NCBI RefSeq assembly: GCF_018130955.1
Contig: NZ_JAFCJM010000014.1
Location: forward strand, 1 to 64,000
Length of the DNA stretch: 64,000 nucleotides
Direction: 5' to 3'
DNA from: Bradyrhizobium liaoningense
GTDB taxonomy: Bacteria; Pseudomonadota; Alphaproteobacteria; Rhizobiales; Xanthobacteraceae
The translations under genes were made by a program, and so were the position numbers. Shown here one piece after another: positions 28,462 to 36,976 of the stretch (positions within the stretch are counted from its first letter, which is position 1; each line of letters begins with the position of its first letter). The notes beneath the pieces were generated by a model. That model was not told where the DNA came from. It saw only the letters and a list, made by a program, of their open reading frames with translations, and did not search any database.

Positions 28462-29247
28462 ATGGAGCGTACGAGTAGAGTTGGTAATCGACTGTTAGCT
28501 GCGTTGCCGCCGGCCGATTTCGCTTTGCTTGCACCCCATCTGCGGAAGGTCCCTCTCGAACGCGATGTTGTGCTGGTCCGATCGGGCGATTGGATCGATC
28601 AGCTCTACTTTCCCTGTAGCGGCGCAATCGCCTTCGTCATGGGCTTGCCCAACGGGCAGACGGTGGCCACCGCGGTGATCGGCAATGAGAGCGCCGTCGG
28701 CCTCTTGTCGGCGATCAGTCCCTCCCGCTCGCCCATGACTGCGGTCGTCCGCGTGGCTGGAACCGCATTACAGATCCCTCCAGCGCGATTTCATGCCGCG
28801 CTCGGTCGCAGCCCAGCCATCGCGGACGCCGTGCAGATCCTCACGAGGTCGTTGTTGGCACAATTCCAGCACGTCGCGGCTTGTAACGCACTGCACTCCG
28901 TCGAGGCTCGCTTGTCCCGCTGGCTGCTTCATATCCACGATCTGTCGGATGGCGGTGACGTCCTGCCATTGACGCAAGAGACGCTATCGGAGCTGCTCGG
29001 CGTCCGGCGCACGACGGTCACACACGTCGTGAGCGCGCTTCGGGCCTCGCGAGCCCTGCGGTCCAATCGACGCGGCCAACTCGAGATCGACAGGCCAAGG
29101 CTCGAAGCCGCCGCATGCGAGTGCTACAAGGTCATGAGCCGCAGGATCGATCGGATCGTGTCGGGAGGAGCCGAGAGGGATTACGCCGCGCTGGCGGGAG
29201 ACGACCGCCAGCGCCCGGCGTCCCCCTTGGCCAGGGCGGCATCGTAG
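28462..29247 (+). CDS. Crp/Fnr-family transcriptional regulator
   Basis: This 261-residue protein has an N-terminal cyclic-nucleotide-binding-like beta-barrel (about 20-130, including DWIDQLYFPCSGAIAFV) and a C-terminal Crp-type winged helix with LTQETLSELLGVRRTTVTHV. No FNR-type N-terminal cysteine cluster is present, so it is not an oxygen-sensing FNR. GTG 28459 directly precedes ATG 28462, and AAGGAG fits either. Ligand and targets are unknown; it may control neighbouring phasin or cupin genes. Confidence 0.9.
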   Translation: MERTSRVGNRLLAALPPADFALLAPHLRKVPLERDVVLVRSGDWIDQLYFPCSGAIAFVMGLPNGQTVATAVIGNESAVGLLSAISPSRSPMTAVVRVAGTALQIPPARFHAALGRSPAIADAVQILTRSLLAQFQHVAACNALHSVEARLSRWLLHIHDLSDGGDVLPLTQETLSELLGVRRTTVTHVVSALRASRALRSNRRGQLEIDRPRLEAAACECYKVMSRRIDRIVSGGAERDYAALAGDDRQRPASPLARAAS

Positions 29248-29408
29248 ACCCAGGCGTCCCTGGCAAACCATTCGTGCGTGACCGAGCAGATCCGGCAATA
29301 AGTGCGCGCAAAGAACACTGCACTACACTGAAATTTCTCGCGATCCGTCGTTATTCCGGTCGGAATGGAGTCCCCCGTTTCCGGGCAGCGGATCATGACC
29401 ATACCCAT
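29181..29408 (-). CDS. Small Cys-containing protein
   Basis: This 75-residue protein has an excellent start (GGAGGGAAGAATTATG). It reads MGMVMIRCPETGDSIPTGI followed by FQCSAVFFARTYCRICSVTHEW. C8, the later cysteines and the His could form a zinc-binding site. Similar small 'RCPETG' proteins are frequent in Bradyrhizobium, as I recall. Its 3' end overlaps the end of the convergent Crp/Fnr gene by 67 bp. Function unknown. Confidence 0.7.
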   Translation of the reverse strand: MGMVMIRCPETGDSIPTGITTDREKFQCSAVFFARTYCRICSVTHEWFARDAWVYDAALAKGDAGRWRSSPASAA

Positions 29409-29521
29409 AATTCTTCCCTCCAGCTTGGTCTCGTCTCGCGGCAAGGTCGGCCGCCGTCGGCTGGATCCGTCTCTTCTTGCGGAGACGCTGGTCCAGCCGA
29501 TCCGCGTGGCGGTCACCCGAC

Positions 29522-30007
29522 TCAAGACGCCTTGTGCAATACCCGGTTGAAGCTCTTCTTGATCGGCTCGGCCGTCTCGGTCGCGACTTTGCGCGCGAGT
29601 TCCCAAAGCTCCCGGTTCTGATCAGACGCCGCTTCGAAGGTCTTGCGGCTCTGCACGGTGGACAGGTTTACGACATCCGCCAGCGACTTGGCTCCAGCCA
29701 GCTGGACAAGGAATTCCCAGGCGGAGTTGGCGTTGACGCTGGAGATCTGCATGATCTTGGCGCCGTAGTCCGCAGCACCGGTGGCGTTGGTCGAATAGGC
29801 TTCGCGCAAGGCCTCGCCGATCTCCTCGGAAGCCGCCTTCATCTTCTCGAGATTTTCTTTGGCCCTCGTAGCGCCTTGCTCGGCGAAGCCGCGGAAGAGT
29901 CCCTGTGCAACGAACAGCGGCACTTCGAGCCTGATTTTTTCACTACCCTTTGCCGTCTCGTTCAGCGGATCGGCATTCGTTTCGACTTTCACATTCGCAT
30001 CATTCAC
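29522..30007 (-). CDS. Phasin family protein
   Basis: This 161-residue helical protein has the phasin repeat: AEQGATRAKENLEKMKAASEEIGEALREAY, then NSAWEFLVQLAGAKSLADVVNLSTVQSRKTFEA (quoted in part: AWEFLVQLAGAKSLADVV), and a closing LARKVATETAEPIKKSFNR. Phasins coat polyhydroxyalkanoate granules. GTG 30007 is chosen because AAGGA precedes it and the conserved domain follows; the frame is open for 48 more codons upstream. No PHA synthase gene is nearby. Confidence 0.85.
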   Translation of the reverse strand: MNDANVKVETNADPLNETAKGSEKIRLEVPLFVAQGLFRGFAEQGATRAKENLEKMKAASEEIGEALREAYSTNATGAADYGAKIMQISSVNANSAWEFLVQLAGAKSLADVVNLSTVQSRKTFEAASDQNRELWELARKVATETAEPIKKSFNRVLHKAS

Positions 30008-30400
30008 GGGCTTTGATCCTTTCAAGCGAAACCAGGTGCCGGAACCAACACTCCCCGAAGCTTCCCGGTACGGCGCCGCACCGGGCAACCAGTGTTCCTT
30101 CACGACATGTCGGCTGTTGCGGATAAACCGCTCTCGCCCCGCCGAAGCCAATCATGACCGACTAAAGTCGCGACTTCCGTTCGCTTTCGGACTCTCACAT
30201 CGAACTAATTTGAAGGAAGCGATGAGATGGCGCGCGCCCGGATCTGGCGCCTCTAAAGTTGCAGCGAATCGATCGCGCCAACCTGCGATCATGGTTAATC
30301 GGACCGATGCGCGGCGCCGTATCCCCGCACCCTTGGCTTGTCGAGCGACCCGCGCGAACCCACATCGATTCCGTTCCAACACAGGCGGCAAGGACGACAC
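30008..30400. other. Divergent gap between phasin and cupin genes
   Basis: The 393 bp should hold the phasin promoter on the minus strand and that of the cupin-DinB pair on the plus strand. A GTCGCGAC palindrome lies near 30165-30172. No gene or clear operator is seen. Confidence 0.3.
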
Positions 30401-30754
30401 ATGGCAGACAGGATCTCGCTCGCGGAAAAGCTCTCGACCTTCCAGGACCATTGGTCGCCGCGCACGGTTGCAACTTTCAACGACAACGATGTGATGGTCG
30501 TCAAGGTGAAGGGTGAATTCACCTGGCACAAGCACGACGAGACCGACGACTTCTTCCTCGTCCTGAAAGGCACGCTCGATATCGAGCTGCGCGATCGCAC
30601 CGTGACGCTCGGCCCCGGCGAACTGTTCGTGGTTCCCAGAGGTGTCGAGCACCGGCCCGTGGCGCGCGAGGAAGTGCATCTCCTGCTGATCGAGCCGACG
30701 GGCACGCCAAACACTTGCAATGAGGCGACCGCCGCGCCGCGCAGGCTGGCTTAG
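30401..30754 (+). CDS. Cupin-domain protein
   Basis: This 117-residue single-domain cupin shows motif 1 as GEFTWHKHDETDDFFLVLKG (metal ligands His, His, Glu-type positions) and motif 2 as PGELFVVPRGVEHRPVA. It is the typical metal-binding barrel of small dioxygenase, isomerase and sugar-binding cupins. ATG 30401 has AAGGA upstream. The DinB gene starts 18 bp after its stop, so they are cotranscribed. Substrate unknown. Confidence 0.88.
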   Translation: MADRISLAEKLSTFQDHWSPRTVATFNDNDVMVVKVKGEFTWHKHDETDDFFLVLKGTLDIELRDRTVTLGPGELFVVPRGVEHRPVAREEVHLLLIEPTGTPNTCNEATAAPRRLA

Positions 30755-30772
30755 GAACCGTGGATCTCAGAC

Positions 30773-31339
30773 ATGCCGTCAAGTCTCATTCAGACCTTCC
30801 GCGCCTTCGCCCACAACAACGCCTGGGCCAATCATCGCCTGCTGGCGGCCTGCGCAAGCCTCAGCCAGGAGGAATTTGAGGCGGAGCGGAAGAGTTTCTT
30901 TCCAAGCCTTCAGCAGACGTTGAACCACGTCTACTACGTCGACCTCTTTTATGTTGATGCACTGGAGGGAGGCTGGCTGGGCCCGAGAGCCTGGGCAAAC
31001 CAGATTCCCTATCCGACTGTGGCCGAACTAAAGCCGGCCCAGGCCGCGATGGACCAGCGCCTGATCTCCATATGCAATGCGCTCACTCCCGAGGACCTGG
31101 ACGGCATCGTCCGCGTCAATCGCGACACGCGCGTGCAAAACGAACGCCGCGACCGCCTGTTGATGCATCTCTTCCAACATCAGATCCACCACCGCGGCCA
31201 GGCCCACGCCATGTTGTCGGGAACGACGGTCGCGCCGCCACAACTCGATGAATTCTTTGCCGCCGAGGAGGCGCCGCTGCGCGCATCGGAGTTTGCGGAA
31301 CTGGGTTGGACGGAGGCAACGATCTGGAAAGACGGCTGA
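30773..31339 (+). CDS. DinB-family protein
   Basis: This 188-residue four-helix-bundle protein is of the DinB/YfiT superfamily, with metal-binding His residues in TLNHVYYVD and the LFQHQIHHRGQAHAML motif. It begins FRAFAHNNAWANHRLLAAC, the usual first helix. Such proteins include thiol transferases (bacillithiol or mycothiol type) and proteins of unknown role. It follows a cupin gene and is followed by another cupin gene. A second DinB gene is at 32558-33085. Confidence 0.9.
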   Translation: MPSSLIQTFRAFAHNNAWANHRLLAACASLSQEEFEAERKSFFPSLQQTLNHVYYVDLFYVDALEGGWLGPRAWANQIPYPTVAELKPAQAAMDQRLISICNALTPEDLDGIVRVNRDTRVQNERRDRLLMHLFQHQIHHRGQAHAMLSGTTVAPPQLDEFFAAEEAPLRASEFAELGWTEATIWKDG

Positions 31340-31341
31340 TC

Positions 31342-31360
31342 GTGTATGAGGGGTTCAGGT
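31342..31360 (+). repeat. 19-bp direct repeat, right copy
   Basis: GTGTATGAGGGGTTCAGGT matches the end of the PAS_5 gene in 18 of 19 positions. It would still encode VYEGFR in one frame, directly after the DinB stop codon. It looks like a fragment of a second PAS_5 tail. Confidence 0.45.
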
Positions 31361-31424
31361 GGGCCGATTAGCGCTGTCATGTCCCGCGCACTCAGCGTAC
31401 ATTTCTCCCAAACGGCGAGACATC

Positions 31425-31850
31425 ATGTCGGACATCATCAATATCGGCGCGCTCGAGCTCAACTTCCTGCACAGCAAGGACGACACCGGCGGCAGCGTCG
31501 ATGTGTTCGAAATGACACTGCAGCCGGACGCGCGCATGCCTATCCCGCACTATCACGACCGCTGGGATGAAACGATCTACGGATTGAGCGGCGTCTCGAC
31601 CTGGACCGTCGACGGCGAGGTGATCGACATCAGCCCCGGCGAAACCGTCTTCATCAAGCGCGGCGTCGTGCACGGCTTTGCCAACCGCTCAACCGGACCG
31701 GCGAAATGCCTGTGCATCCTGAGCCCTGGCGTGCTGGGGCCGCAGTACTTCAAACAGATGGCTGCGCTGTTGTCCGCCGGTACGCCGGACCCGGCCAAGA
31801 TGAAAGAAACGATGCTGCGCTATGGACTGGTGCCTGCACCGGCGGCGTGA
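31425..31850 (+). CDS. Cupin-domain protein
   Basis: This 141-residue cupin has motif 1 PHYHDRWDETIYGLSG and motif 2 PGETVFIKRGVVHGFAN, so all usual metal ligands are present. The C-terminal extension (QYFKQMAALLSAGTPDPAKM) resembles the quercetinase-like cupin group that carries a helical tail. It lies 85 bp after the DinB gene, on the same strand. Substrate unknown. Confidence 0.87.
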   Translation: MSDIINIGALELNFLHSKDDTGGSVDVFEMTLQPDARMPIPHYHDRWDETIYGLSGVSTWTVDGEVIDISPGETVFIKRGVVHGFANRSTGPAKCLCILSPGVLGPQYFKQMAALLSAGTPDPAKMKETMLRYGLVPAPAA

Positions 31851-31912
31851 GCGAGCGTTGCCAGGACGGGTCGGCTTGGCGCAACCCGCCCCGGTTCTTT
31901 CTCAGCGAACGA

Positions 31913-32296
31913 TCACGGCTGCGCGAGATGCCAGGCGCCGTTCAGAAAACCGTCGCCGGTGATGTCGCCGGGCTTCTGGTCTTTGGCAAAGGTGTAGAGC
32001 GGCTTGCCCTTGTAGGCCCATTGCTTCGAGCCGTCGTCGCGCGTGATGATGGTGTAGCCGTCGCCCTCCTTGTCGCCGGCTTCGGCCTTCAGCACTGGCC
32101 AGTTCGTCGCACACGGTCCATTGCAGGCGGACTTGCCGTCGGCGTCTTTGTCGAACGTATAGAGCGTCATGCCCTTGGCATCGGTGAGCACCGCGCCCTT
32201 GGAGGTCGTGCCGGACTTGGCCGGGGGAGCGGCGAACGCCGCGGAGGCCACCGCGAAGGAAGCTGCGGCGACGAGTGCGATCGAAAGTCTCTTCAT
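31913..32296 (-). CDS. Secreted repeat protein, COG4315 type
   Basis: This 127-residue periplasmic protein has a signal peptide (MKRLSIALVAAASFAVASAA) and two copies of the 'LTDxxGMTLYTFDKD' repeat: GAVLTDAKGMTLYTFDKDAD and KGKPLYTFAKDQKPGD. A C-x3-C pair (CNGPC) followed by W is also typical. The family is widespread in proteobacteria and actinobacteria and has no firm function; some members sit beside metal or redox genes. It lies convergent to the cupin gene. Confidence 0.88.
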   Translation of the reverse strand: MKRLSIALVAAASFAVASAAFAAPPAKSGTTSKGAVLTDAKGMTLYTFDKDADGKSACNGPCATNWPVLKAEAGDKEGDGYTIITRDDGSKQWAYKGKPLYTFAKDQKPGDITGDGFLNGAWHLAQP

Positions 32297-32557
32297 GTTG
32301 TCTCCATGTCATGCAATTGGCTTGCACGAATGAGACGCCGCAGGATGCGTCGTATTCCGAAACATGCCGCGACGATATTTTTTGCGCTTCACCGTTCCCC
32401 CGGGAATAATTGCGCTACCTGTGCTTGGAGCGGCAGGACCGAAGGCCGAGCCGGTCGCTCCACGTACCGGACTCACTTGGACCGCTTCGCCCCCCGTTCG
32501 CCTCGATGACATCGAAACGAAGCTATCGGTCGTGATCTTCCATGTGGCCACGAACTG

Positions 32558-33085
32558 TCAGGCTTGCAGGCGGGCGGTCAGGTCTGGCGGCGGCAACCCC
32601 CGCTGGAACAGCAAAAGATCGAGCGGCGGAGGCTCGTGCTTTGTGACGATCGAGATGCAAGCGTGAGCCTGGCCGCGATGGTGGGTCTGGTGGTTGAAGA
32701 GATGCAGCAGGATGTCCGCCAGGACCTGCTCCTGGGGCTGGCCCGATGTCGTCCGGTAGGCGTGCGGACGCAATAGGCTCGTGTCGTCACAGCCCTCAAC
32801 AACCTCTTTGAGGCGCGCGTCTTCCATGATGCGGGCGCGGGCCAGCGCCAGTCGATCCTCACAGAGGATCGCGTCGAGCCGCCTTGGCTGCTCGCCCGCG
32901 CCGGTCAGTCGGGTGAGCCACAGCCGGTCGGTCAGAAGCAGGTGATTGAGCGTGCCATGGAGGCTTCGAAAGAACACCCCCACGTCCGCGCGATAGAGCT
33001 CCTCCGGCAATGCGAGCGCGGCCTCATAGAGGCGGAGGTTGGCCCAGGCATTATAGGCGGCAAGCTCTCGGAACTGATTTTTCAT
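32558..33085 (-). CDS. DinB-family protein
   Basis: This 175-residue DinB four-helix bundle starts MKNQFRELAAYNAWANLRLY. His ligands are in LHGTLNHLLLTD and LFNHQTHHRGQAHACI. GGGAGATC precedes ATG 33085. It is shorter than the DinB protein at 30773 but clearly related. The divergent LysR gene at 33179 (93-bp gap) is the probable regulator. Confidence 0.9.
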   Translation of the reverse strand: MKNQFRELAAYNAWANLRLYEAALALPEELYRADVGVFFRSLHGTLNHLLLTDRLWLTRLTGAGEQPRRLDAILCEDRLALARARIMEDARLKEVVEGCDDTSLLRPHAYRTTSGQPQEQVLADILLHLFNHQTHHRGQAHACISIVTKHEPPPLDLLLFQRGLPPPDLTARLQA

Positions 33086-33178
33086 CTGTGATCTCCCATG
33101 TTTGATCTTATCAGCTTGGTCAGAGATCATCAGTGAGATAACCTCACCTATCGGGTCCAATCGCCAGGAGACGCCGGT

Positions 33179-34045
33179 TTGATTCCATCGCTGAAGGGAT
33201 TGCAGGCGCTATCGGCGCTCTCCCGCGCCGGCAGCCTCAATGCCGCGGCGAAAGCGGTCGGCGTCACCCGATCGGCGCTGTCGCATCGCATTGCCGATCT
33301 CGAGCAGCAGCTCGGTGTCGCGCTGGTGCAGAAGGCCGGCCGCGGAATCGTTCCGACTGACGATGCAGATGCGCTGCTGACGGTGATGGGAGATGCGCTC
33401 GACCGCATCGAGGCGGCCATTGAACCGATCCGCAGGCGGCGCCTTCAACTGCGCGTCAGCACCGTTGCGACCTTCGCCTCGCACTGGCTGCTGCCGCGGC
33501 TGCCGCAGTTTCGCAAACACCATCCCGACATCGAGGTGGCGCTGACGACGACACGCCGTGTTGTCAATCTGGGCGCGGAAGACTTTGACTGCGCGATCCG
33601 CCACGGCCGCGGTGACTGGCCGGGGCTTGCCGCCACGCTACTGTTCGGCGAGACGCTGGCGCCGGTTGCTGCGCCTGGCGCCGACCACGACCTGCGAGGC
33701 TCTTCGATCATTCGCGCGCGTTCGCGCTTCCGAGACTGGTCGCTGTGGTGGAAGGCCGAAGGCCTGCCGGGAAAACCGAGCGAGTCAGGTTTGATCGTCG
33801 ATTCACGCGCCCAGGCCCTGGAGGCGGCGCTGGCCGGAGCAGGCATTGCCATGATGGATCTGGCCTATGTCAGGGGGCATGTCGAAGATCGGAGGCTGCT
33901 GCTGCTCGGATCATCGATCTCCCTTGAGGTCGGTTACTACCTGGTGCATTGCCGACGACCAAGGAACAGCCGGATGATCTCGGCCTTTCGCGACTGGGCG
34001 GTTCAGGCGGCAACGCCTGCGCGGATTCCTCTCGCGACGACGTGA
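33179..34045 (+). CDS. LysR-type regulator, GcvA-like
   Basis: This 288-residue protein starts at TTG 33179, with AGGAGA seven bases upstream. It begins IPSLKGLQALSALSRAGSL and AVGVTRSALSHRIADLEQQ, the LysR winged helix. The effector domain (TVATFASHWLLPRLPQF onward) resembles the GcvA/AmpR subgroup. It is divergent from the DinB gene, its likely target. Confidence 0.9.
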   Translation: MIPSLKGLQALSALSRAGSLNAAAKAVGVTRSALSHRIADLEQQLGVALVQKAGRGIVPTDDADALLTVMGDALDRIEAAIEPIRRRRLQLRVSTVATFASHWLLPRLPQFRKHHPDIEVALTTTRRVVNLGAEDFDCAIRHGRGDWPGLAATLLFGETLAPVAAPGADHDLRGSSIIRARSRFRDWSLWWKAEGLPGKPSESGLIVDSRAQALEAALAGAGIAMMDLAYVRGHVEDRRLLLLGSSISLEVGYYLVHCRRPRNSRMISAFRDWAVQAATPARIPLATT

Positions 34046-34411
34046 TTGGCGGCGCCTCCAGGATGACGACAATTGGCAAGTTTTGTGGGACCGCTTGGTC
34101 GCGCGCTCGCCACAGAGTCGAGCGGCGCGGCCCCAGACACCTGCCCGCTGCCATAATCGGCGAACTCGTCAGCATGATTCGAGCCTCCGTTTGGAAGCCT
34201 GCTTCACAGCGGTTTCGCCAGACGCAACGCTGCCTGGCAGGTCCCGGTTGAACGCTTACGGGGTAGAAGCGGACATCAGCCAGCCGACGATCTCCGTCGA
34301 ACACGACCCGAAGCGGTCATCTGGCCGTCCCTACTCCCACCTTAAAGGTGACAAATTTTCAGACCTTGAGAAGAGCGGACGAGAATTGTTGCATGACGTC
34401 GGAGTGTACGA
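34046..34411. other. Gap without recognised gene
   Basis: The 366 bp between the LysR gene and the VOC gene contain short open frames with no coding character. The right part (34330-34400) is relatively AT-rich and probably carries the promoter of the VOC gene. No repeat or terminator was recognised. Confidence 0.3.
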
Positions 34412-34789
34412 ATGAGCCCTTCCGGAGCTTTGATCGCGATCCTGCCGTGTAACGACCTTGATGCGTCGGAGCGGTTCTACAATCGGCTGGGCTTTGCGCG
34501 CCCGCACAGCGAAAAGCCTGCTCCGGGAGAGCCCGACACCTATCGCATGCTGTCGAACGGGAAAGGCGGATATCTACATCTGACGGACGCGGTCGAGGGA
34601 TGGCTAACGCCGGGCAGAAACCCTTTTGGGCTTTATCTCTATCTCGAGAGTGTTGATGCTGCGGCGCGCGAATTTCAGCAATCACCCGAAGACAAGCCGT
34701 GGGGGATGTACGAATTTGCGATCTCTGACCCAGATGAAACGTTGGTCCGTGTCGGTTGGCCAACCCGTCTCTGCGCCGGAGCGCAATAA
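34412..34789 (+). CDS. VOC-family (glyoxalase/bleomycin-resistance-like) protein
   Basis: This 125-residue protein has the paired beta-alpha-beta-beta-beta fold: LIAILPCNDLDASERFYNRLGF at the start and YEFAISDPDETLVRVGWP at the end. The final strand has the place of the metal Glu filled by Leu-Val, so metal binding is doubtful. It resembles the bleomycin-binding (BLMA-like) group more than glyoxalase I. GGAG precedes ATG 34412. Codon use seems a little less GC-rich than its neighbours. Confidence 0.85.
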   Translation: MSPSGALIAILPCNDLDASERFYNRLGFARPHSEKPAPGEPDTYRMLSNGKGGYLHLTDAVEGWLTPGRNPFGLYLYLESVDAAAREFQQSPEDKPWGMYEFAISDPDETLVRVGWPTRLCAGAQ

Positions 34790-34937
34790 TTCGTGTGCAG
34801 CAGGCCCATCGTGACATTTTGTGCCGCACGTACTTGGGCGCTATAGGAGCAAAGCGGACGTGTCACCGGTCAAATGACGTTGCCGGGTTCATGAGCACAC
34901 GGCCTAGTGAACAACGCAGACTCCACGCAGAGAAACG

Positions 34938-35444
34938 ATGGTGAATTCGCATTGGCGCCAGGCTCTGCCGTCCGACCTTCCGGCGATCGCCGTCATCGCC
35001 GCGCGAATTCACCCCGAGCTTCCCGAGCGCCCCGAGGTGCTTGCGGAGAAGCTGCGATTGTACCCCGACGGCTGTCGGGTGCCGATCGCCGGTGACGCGA
35101 TCGTCGGCTACGGGATCGCGCATCCCTGGAAGCTGCATCTCATTCCCCCGCTCGATGATTTCCTGCACAGGCTGCCAGACGAAGCCGACTGTCTCCATGT
35201 GCATGATGTGGTGGTGTTGCCCGAATTTCGCGGCAGGCAGATCGCGGGGGCATATGTTGCTGATGTCGCGACGCTCGCGCGATCGGCGAGGATCGGCTCC
35301 CTCGCGCTCGTCTCGGTCTATGGCACGCGCGCGATGTGGGAGCGTTTTGGCTTCCGCGCCGTCGCGCCTGACGCCACGCTGCGCGGCAAGCTCGCAAGCT
35401 ACGGCGAGGCCGCAACCTACATGGTCTGCACGCTTCCCGCCTGA
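34938..35444 (+). CDS. GNAT-family acetyltransferase
   Basis: This 168-residue protein has the GNAT fold: WRQALPSDLPAIAVIAARIHPE at the start, then the central strand and acetyl-CoA loop HVHDVVVLPEFRGRQIAGAYV (quoted: VVVLPEFRGRQIAG), and a C-terminal YGTRAMWERFGFRAV. The acceptor is unknown. AGAGAAACG lies before ATG 34938. Confidence 0.88.
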   Translation: MVNSHWRQALPSDLPAIAVIAARIHPELPERPEVLAEKLRLYPDGCRVPIAGDAIVGYGIAHPWKLHLIPPLDDFLHRLPDEADCLHVHDVVVLPEFRGRQIAGAYVADVATLARSARIGSLALVSVYGTRAMWERFGFRAVAPDATLRGKLASYGEAATYMVCTLPA

Positions 35445-35595
35445 CCCCTGATGGGCACGGGCTCGCCCGGCTGTCGACCCTTATGTGCGCTAGATCACGT
35501 TAGCGCGTGCGCCGTCGAACCCGCCTTCATCAGGCTCCGTCAAACGGTCCGTACACACTGTTTCGACATTCCCAACCGAATGAACGGAGAGCGTT

Positions 35596-35904
35596 ATGTT
35601 CATGAAATCCAGACTTTCAGCGATTGCGTTAATCACGGTCGCTGCAGCCACCGCGACGATCTCGACCAGCGCCAACGCGTTCAGCTATCGCGTCTCGACC
35701 TGCGACGTGCTCCTGCTGGGAGGCTGTGCAGACTATTTCATTGCCACGCAGCCGGCTCGTCGGATCGTTCGTGAGACGCCGCCCCTGACGCACGACATCT
35801 CGCCGACCTACATGAGACAGAGCGATCCCCGCTACAATTCCGCGATGACCGTTGCCGGCGGTGGTGGCGGAGGCGGTGGTGGCGGTGGCGGCGGCGGTCG
35901 CTAA
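35596..35904 (+). CDS. Small exported protein with poly-Gly tail
   Basis: This 102-residue protein has a signal peptide (MFMKSRLSAIALITVAAATA...ANA-F), a short Cys-containing core (CDVLLLGGCADYF) and a run of 14 glycines before the terminal Arg. GGAGAGCGTT precedes ATG. The Gly tract may be a flexible or surface-attached tail, or an unstable GGC/GGT repeat. Function unknown. Confidence 0.65.
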   Translation: MFMKSRLSAIALITVAAATATISTSANAFSYRVSTCDVLLLGGCADYFIATQPARRIVRETPPLTHDISPTYMRQSDPRYNSAMTVAGGGGGGGGGGGGGGR

Positions 35905-35933
35905 GCCACACTGACACTGGAAAAACGTTTCGG

Positions 35934-35960
35934 GGCGGGCAAGCTGACAGCTTACCCGCC
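35934..35960 (+). terminator. Hairpin downstream of the poly-Gly protein gene
   Basis: GGCGGG-AAGCT and AGCTT-CCCGCC pair with one C/A mismatch and a 3-nt loop, 30 bp after the stop codon. There is no clear T-run, so it is only terminator-like. Confidence 0.4.
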
Positions 35961-35998
35961 TCGCCCGCCTGTGACTTTGCGATGCACTTCCGCATGAT

Positions 35999-36496
35999 AT
36001 GATTGGGTTGCGTGCAAAGCAGATGCAGGCCGAGCGAATGTGGAAAGCACTTTGGAAGACTTGGACTATCGACAAGCCGGCTGCGCTCGGTAATTGGCTT
36101 TGGGAGGTCCTCGTCGTGCAACTGGCCGCTCTCCTCGACCGGCTGACGCTGCGCAAGATCATCGCCTTCATCCCCGTCGTCATTCTGATCCTAGCCTACT
36201 ACCACCGCATTCCAATTCCGCCGGAGTTGATGCTGGTCGGGGATTTCCTTGCCTATATCGACGTCTTCGCGGTCGCGTTCCTGCTCGGCGTTTTCAGTCG
36301 CGCAACGACGATTCTGTTCGTCGTCAAACAGGCGACGGGACGGGCTGCACAACTCGCCCTGAGCCTGGTAGCGGCGTTTCAGCGGTTGGATTTCAGGCAT
36401 CGACGTGAAGGCGGCGCGAAAAATCGGACGCGGTCGGCCGGTCAGACACGAAAGGACGATGAGCCCGTCGTCGGCGGCGGTTATGCCTGGGCCTGA
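35999..36496 (+). CDS. Membrane protein of unknown function
   Basis: This product of up to 165 residues has two hydrophobic helices (about 54-69, IIAFIPVVILILAYY, and 80-104, LVGDFLAYIDVFAVAFLLGV) and a basic polar C-terminus. Starts at ATG 35999, 36023 or 36038 are possible; none has a convincing ribosome-binding site. No family was recognised. Confidence 0.5.
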   Translation: MIGLRAKQMQAERMWKALWKTWTIDKPAALGNWLWEVLVVQLAALLDRLTLRKIIAFIPVVILILAYYHRIPIPPELMLVGDFLAYIDVFAVAFLLGVFSRATTILFVVKQATGRAAQLALSLVAAFQRLDFRHRREGGAKNRTRSAGQTRKDDEPVVGGGYAWA

Positions 36497-36507
36497 CGAC
36501 AATTTCG

Positions 36508-36939
36508 CTAGATGTCCGCGAACACTTCGAGCAGGTTCCCATCGGGATCGCGAAAGAACAGCGTGCGATGTCCGAAGGGCTGGTCCGTTGGCGGGGATAG
36601 CAACGAGACGCCTTGTCGCATGAGTTCGGCCGCGCACTGATCGACTTCAGTTACGGATACCTTGAAGGCCAGTTGAAGCGACGCGCTGCCCGTGGGCGTG
36701 GGCGCATCTGTCGCGGTTCGGCTCGGCCTTGCCAGGGCCAGCGTGTTGGCCCCCACACTATACTCGATCCAGTTCGGCGAAAGCTCGCGTAGCAACGCGA
36801 AACCGAGGAGGTCCTCGTAGAAGCGGCGCATCGCCGCCATGTCGCGAACGAAAATCACGGTATAGTCAATTGCACGGATGGCATCGAAGGGCGAGCGGCT
36901 GCGCCGGCTCGGTTCGCTTGTCTGCTGGTCCATCATCAT
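36508..36939 (-). CDS. VOC-family protein
   Basis: This 143-residue glyoxalase-fold protein shows AIDYTVIFVRDMAAMRRFYE at the first module and FGHRTLFFRDPDGNLLEVFA at the end, with the metal ligands His and Glu in place. It may be a lyase, isomerase or dioxygenase. ATG 36939 has GGAG upstream. It lies 37 bp after the DUF5680-like gene on the same strand and probably shares its transcript. Confidence 0.87.
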   Translation of the reverse strand: MMMDQQTSEPSRRSRSPFDAIRAIDYTVIFVRDMAAMRRFYEDLLGFALLRELSPNWIEYSVGANTLALARPSRTATDAPTPTGSASLQLAFKVSVTEVDQCAAELMRQGVSLLSPPTDQPFGHRTLFFRDPDGNLLEVFADI

Positions 36940-36976
36940 GTCGTTCACTCCAGAAAACTTCGCAGCGATATCATAT

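Noticed and set aside
32364..32666. Plus-strand frame beginning MPRRYFLRF
   Set aside because: Its end runs antisense to the DinB gene, and the start region has no ribosome-binding site.
33870..34304. Minus-strand frame across the LysR end and the following gap
   Set aside because: It has low-complexity Pro/Arg content, no domain and no ribosome-binding site.
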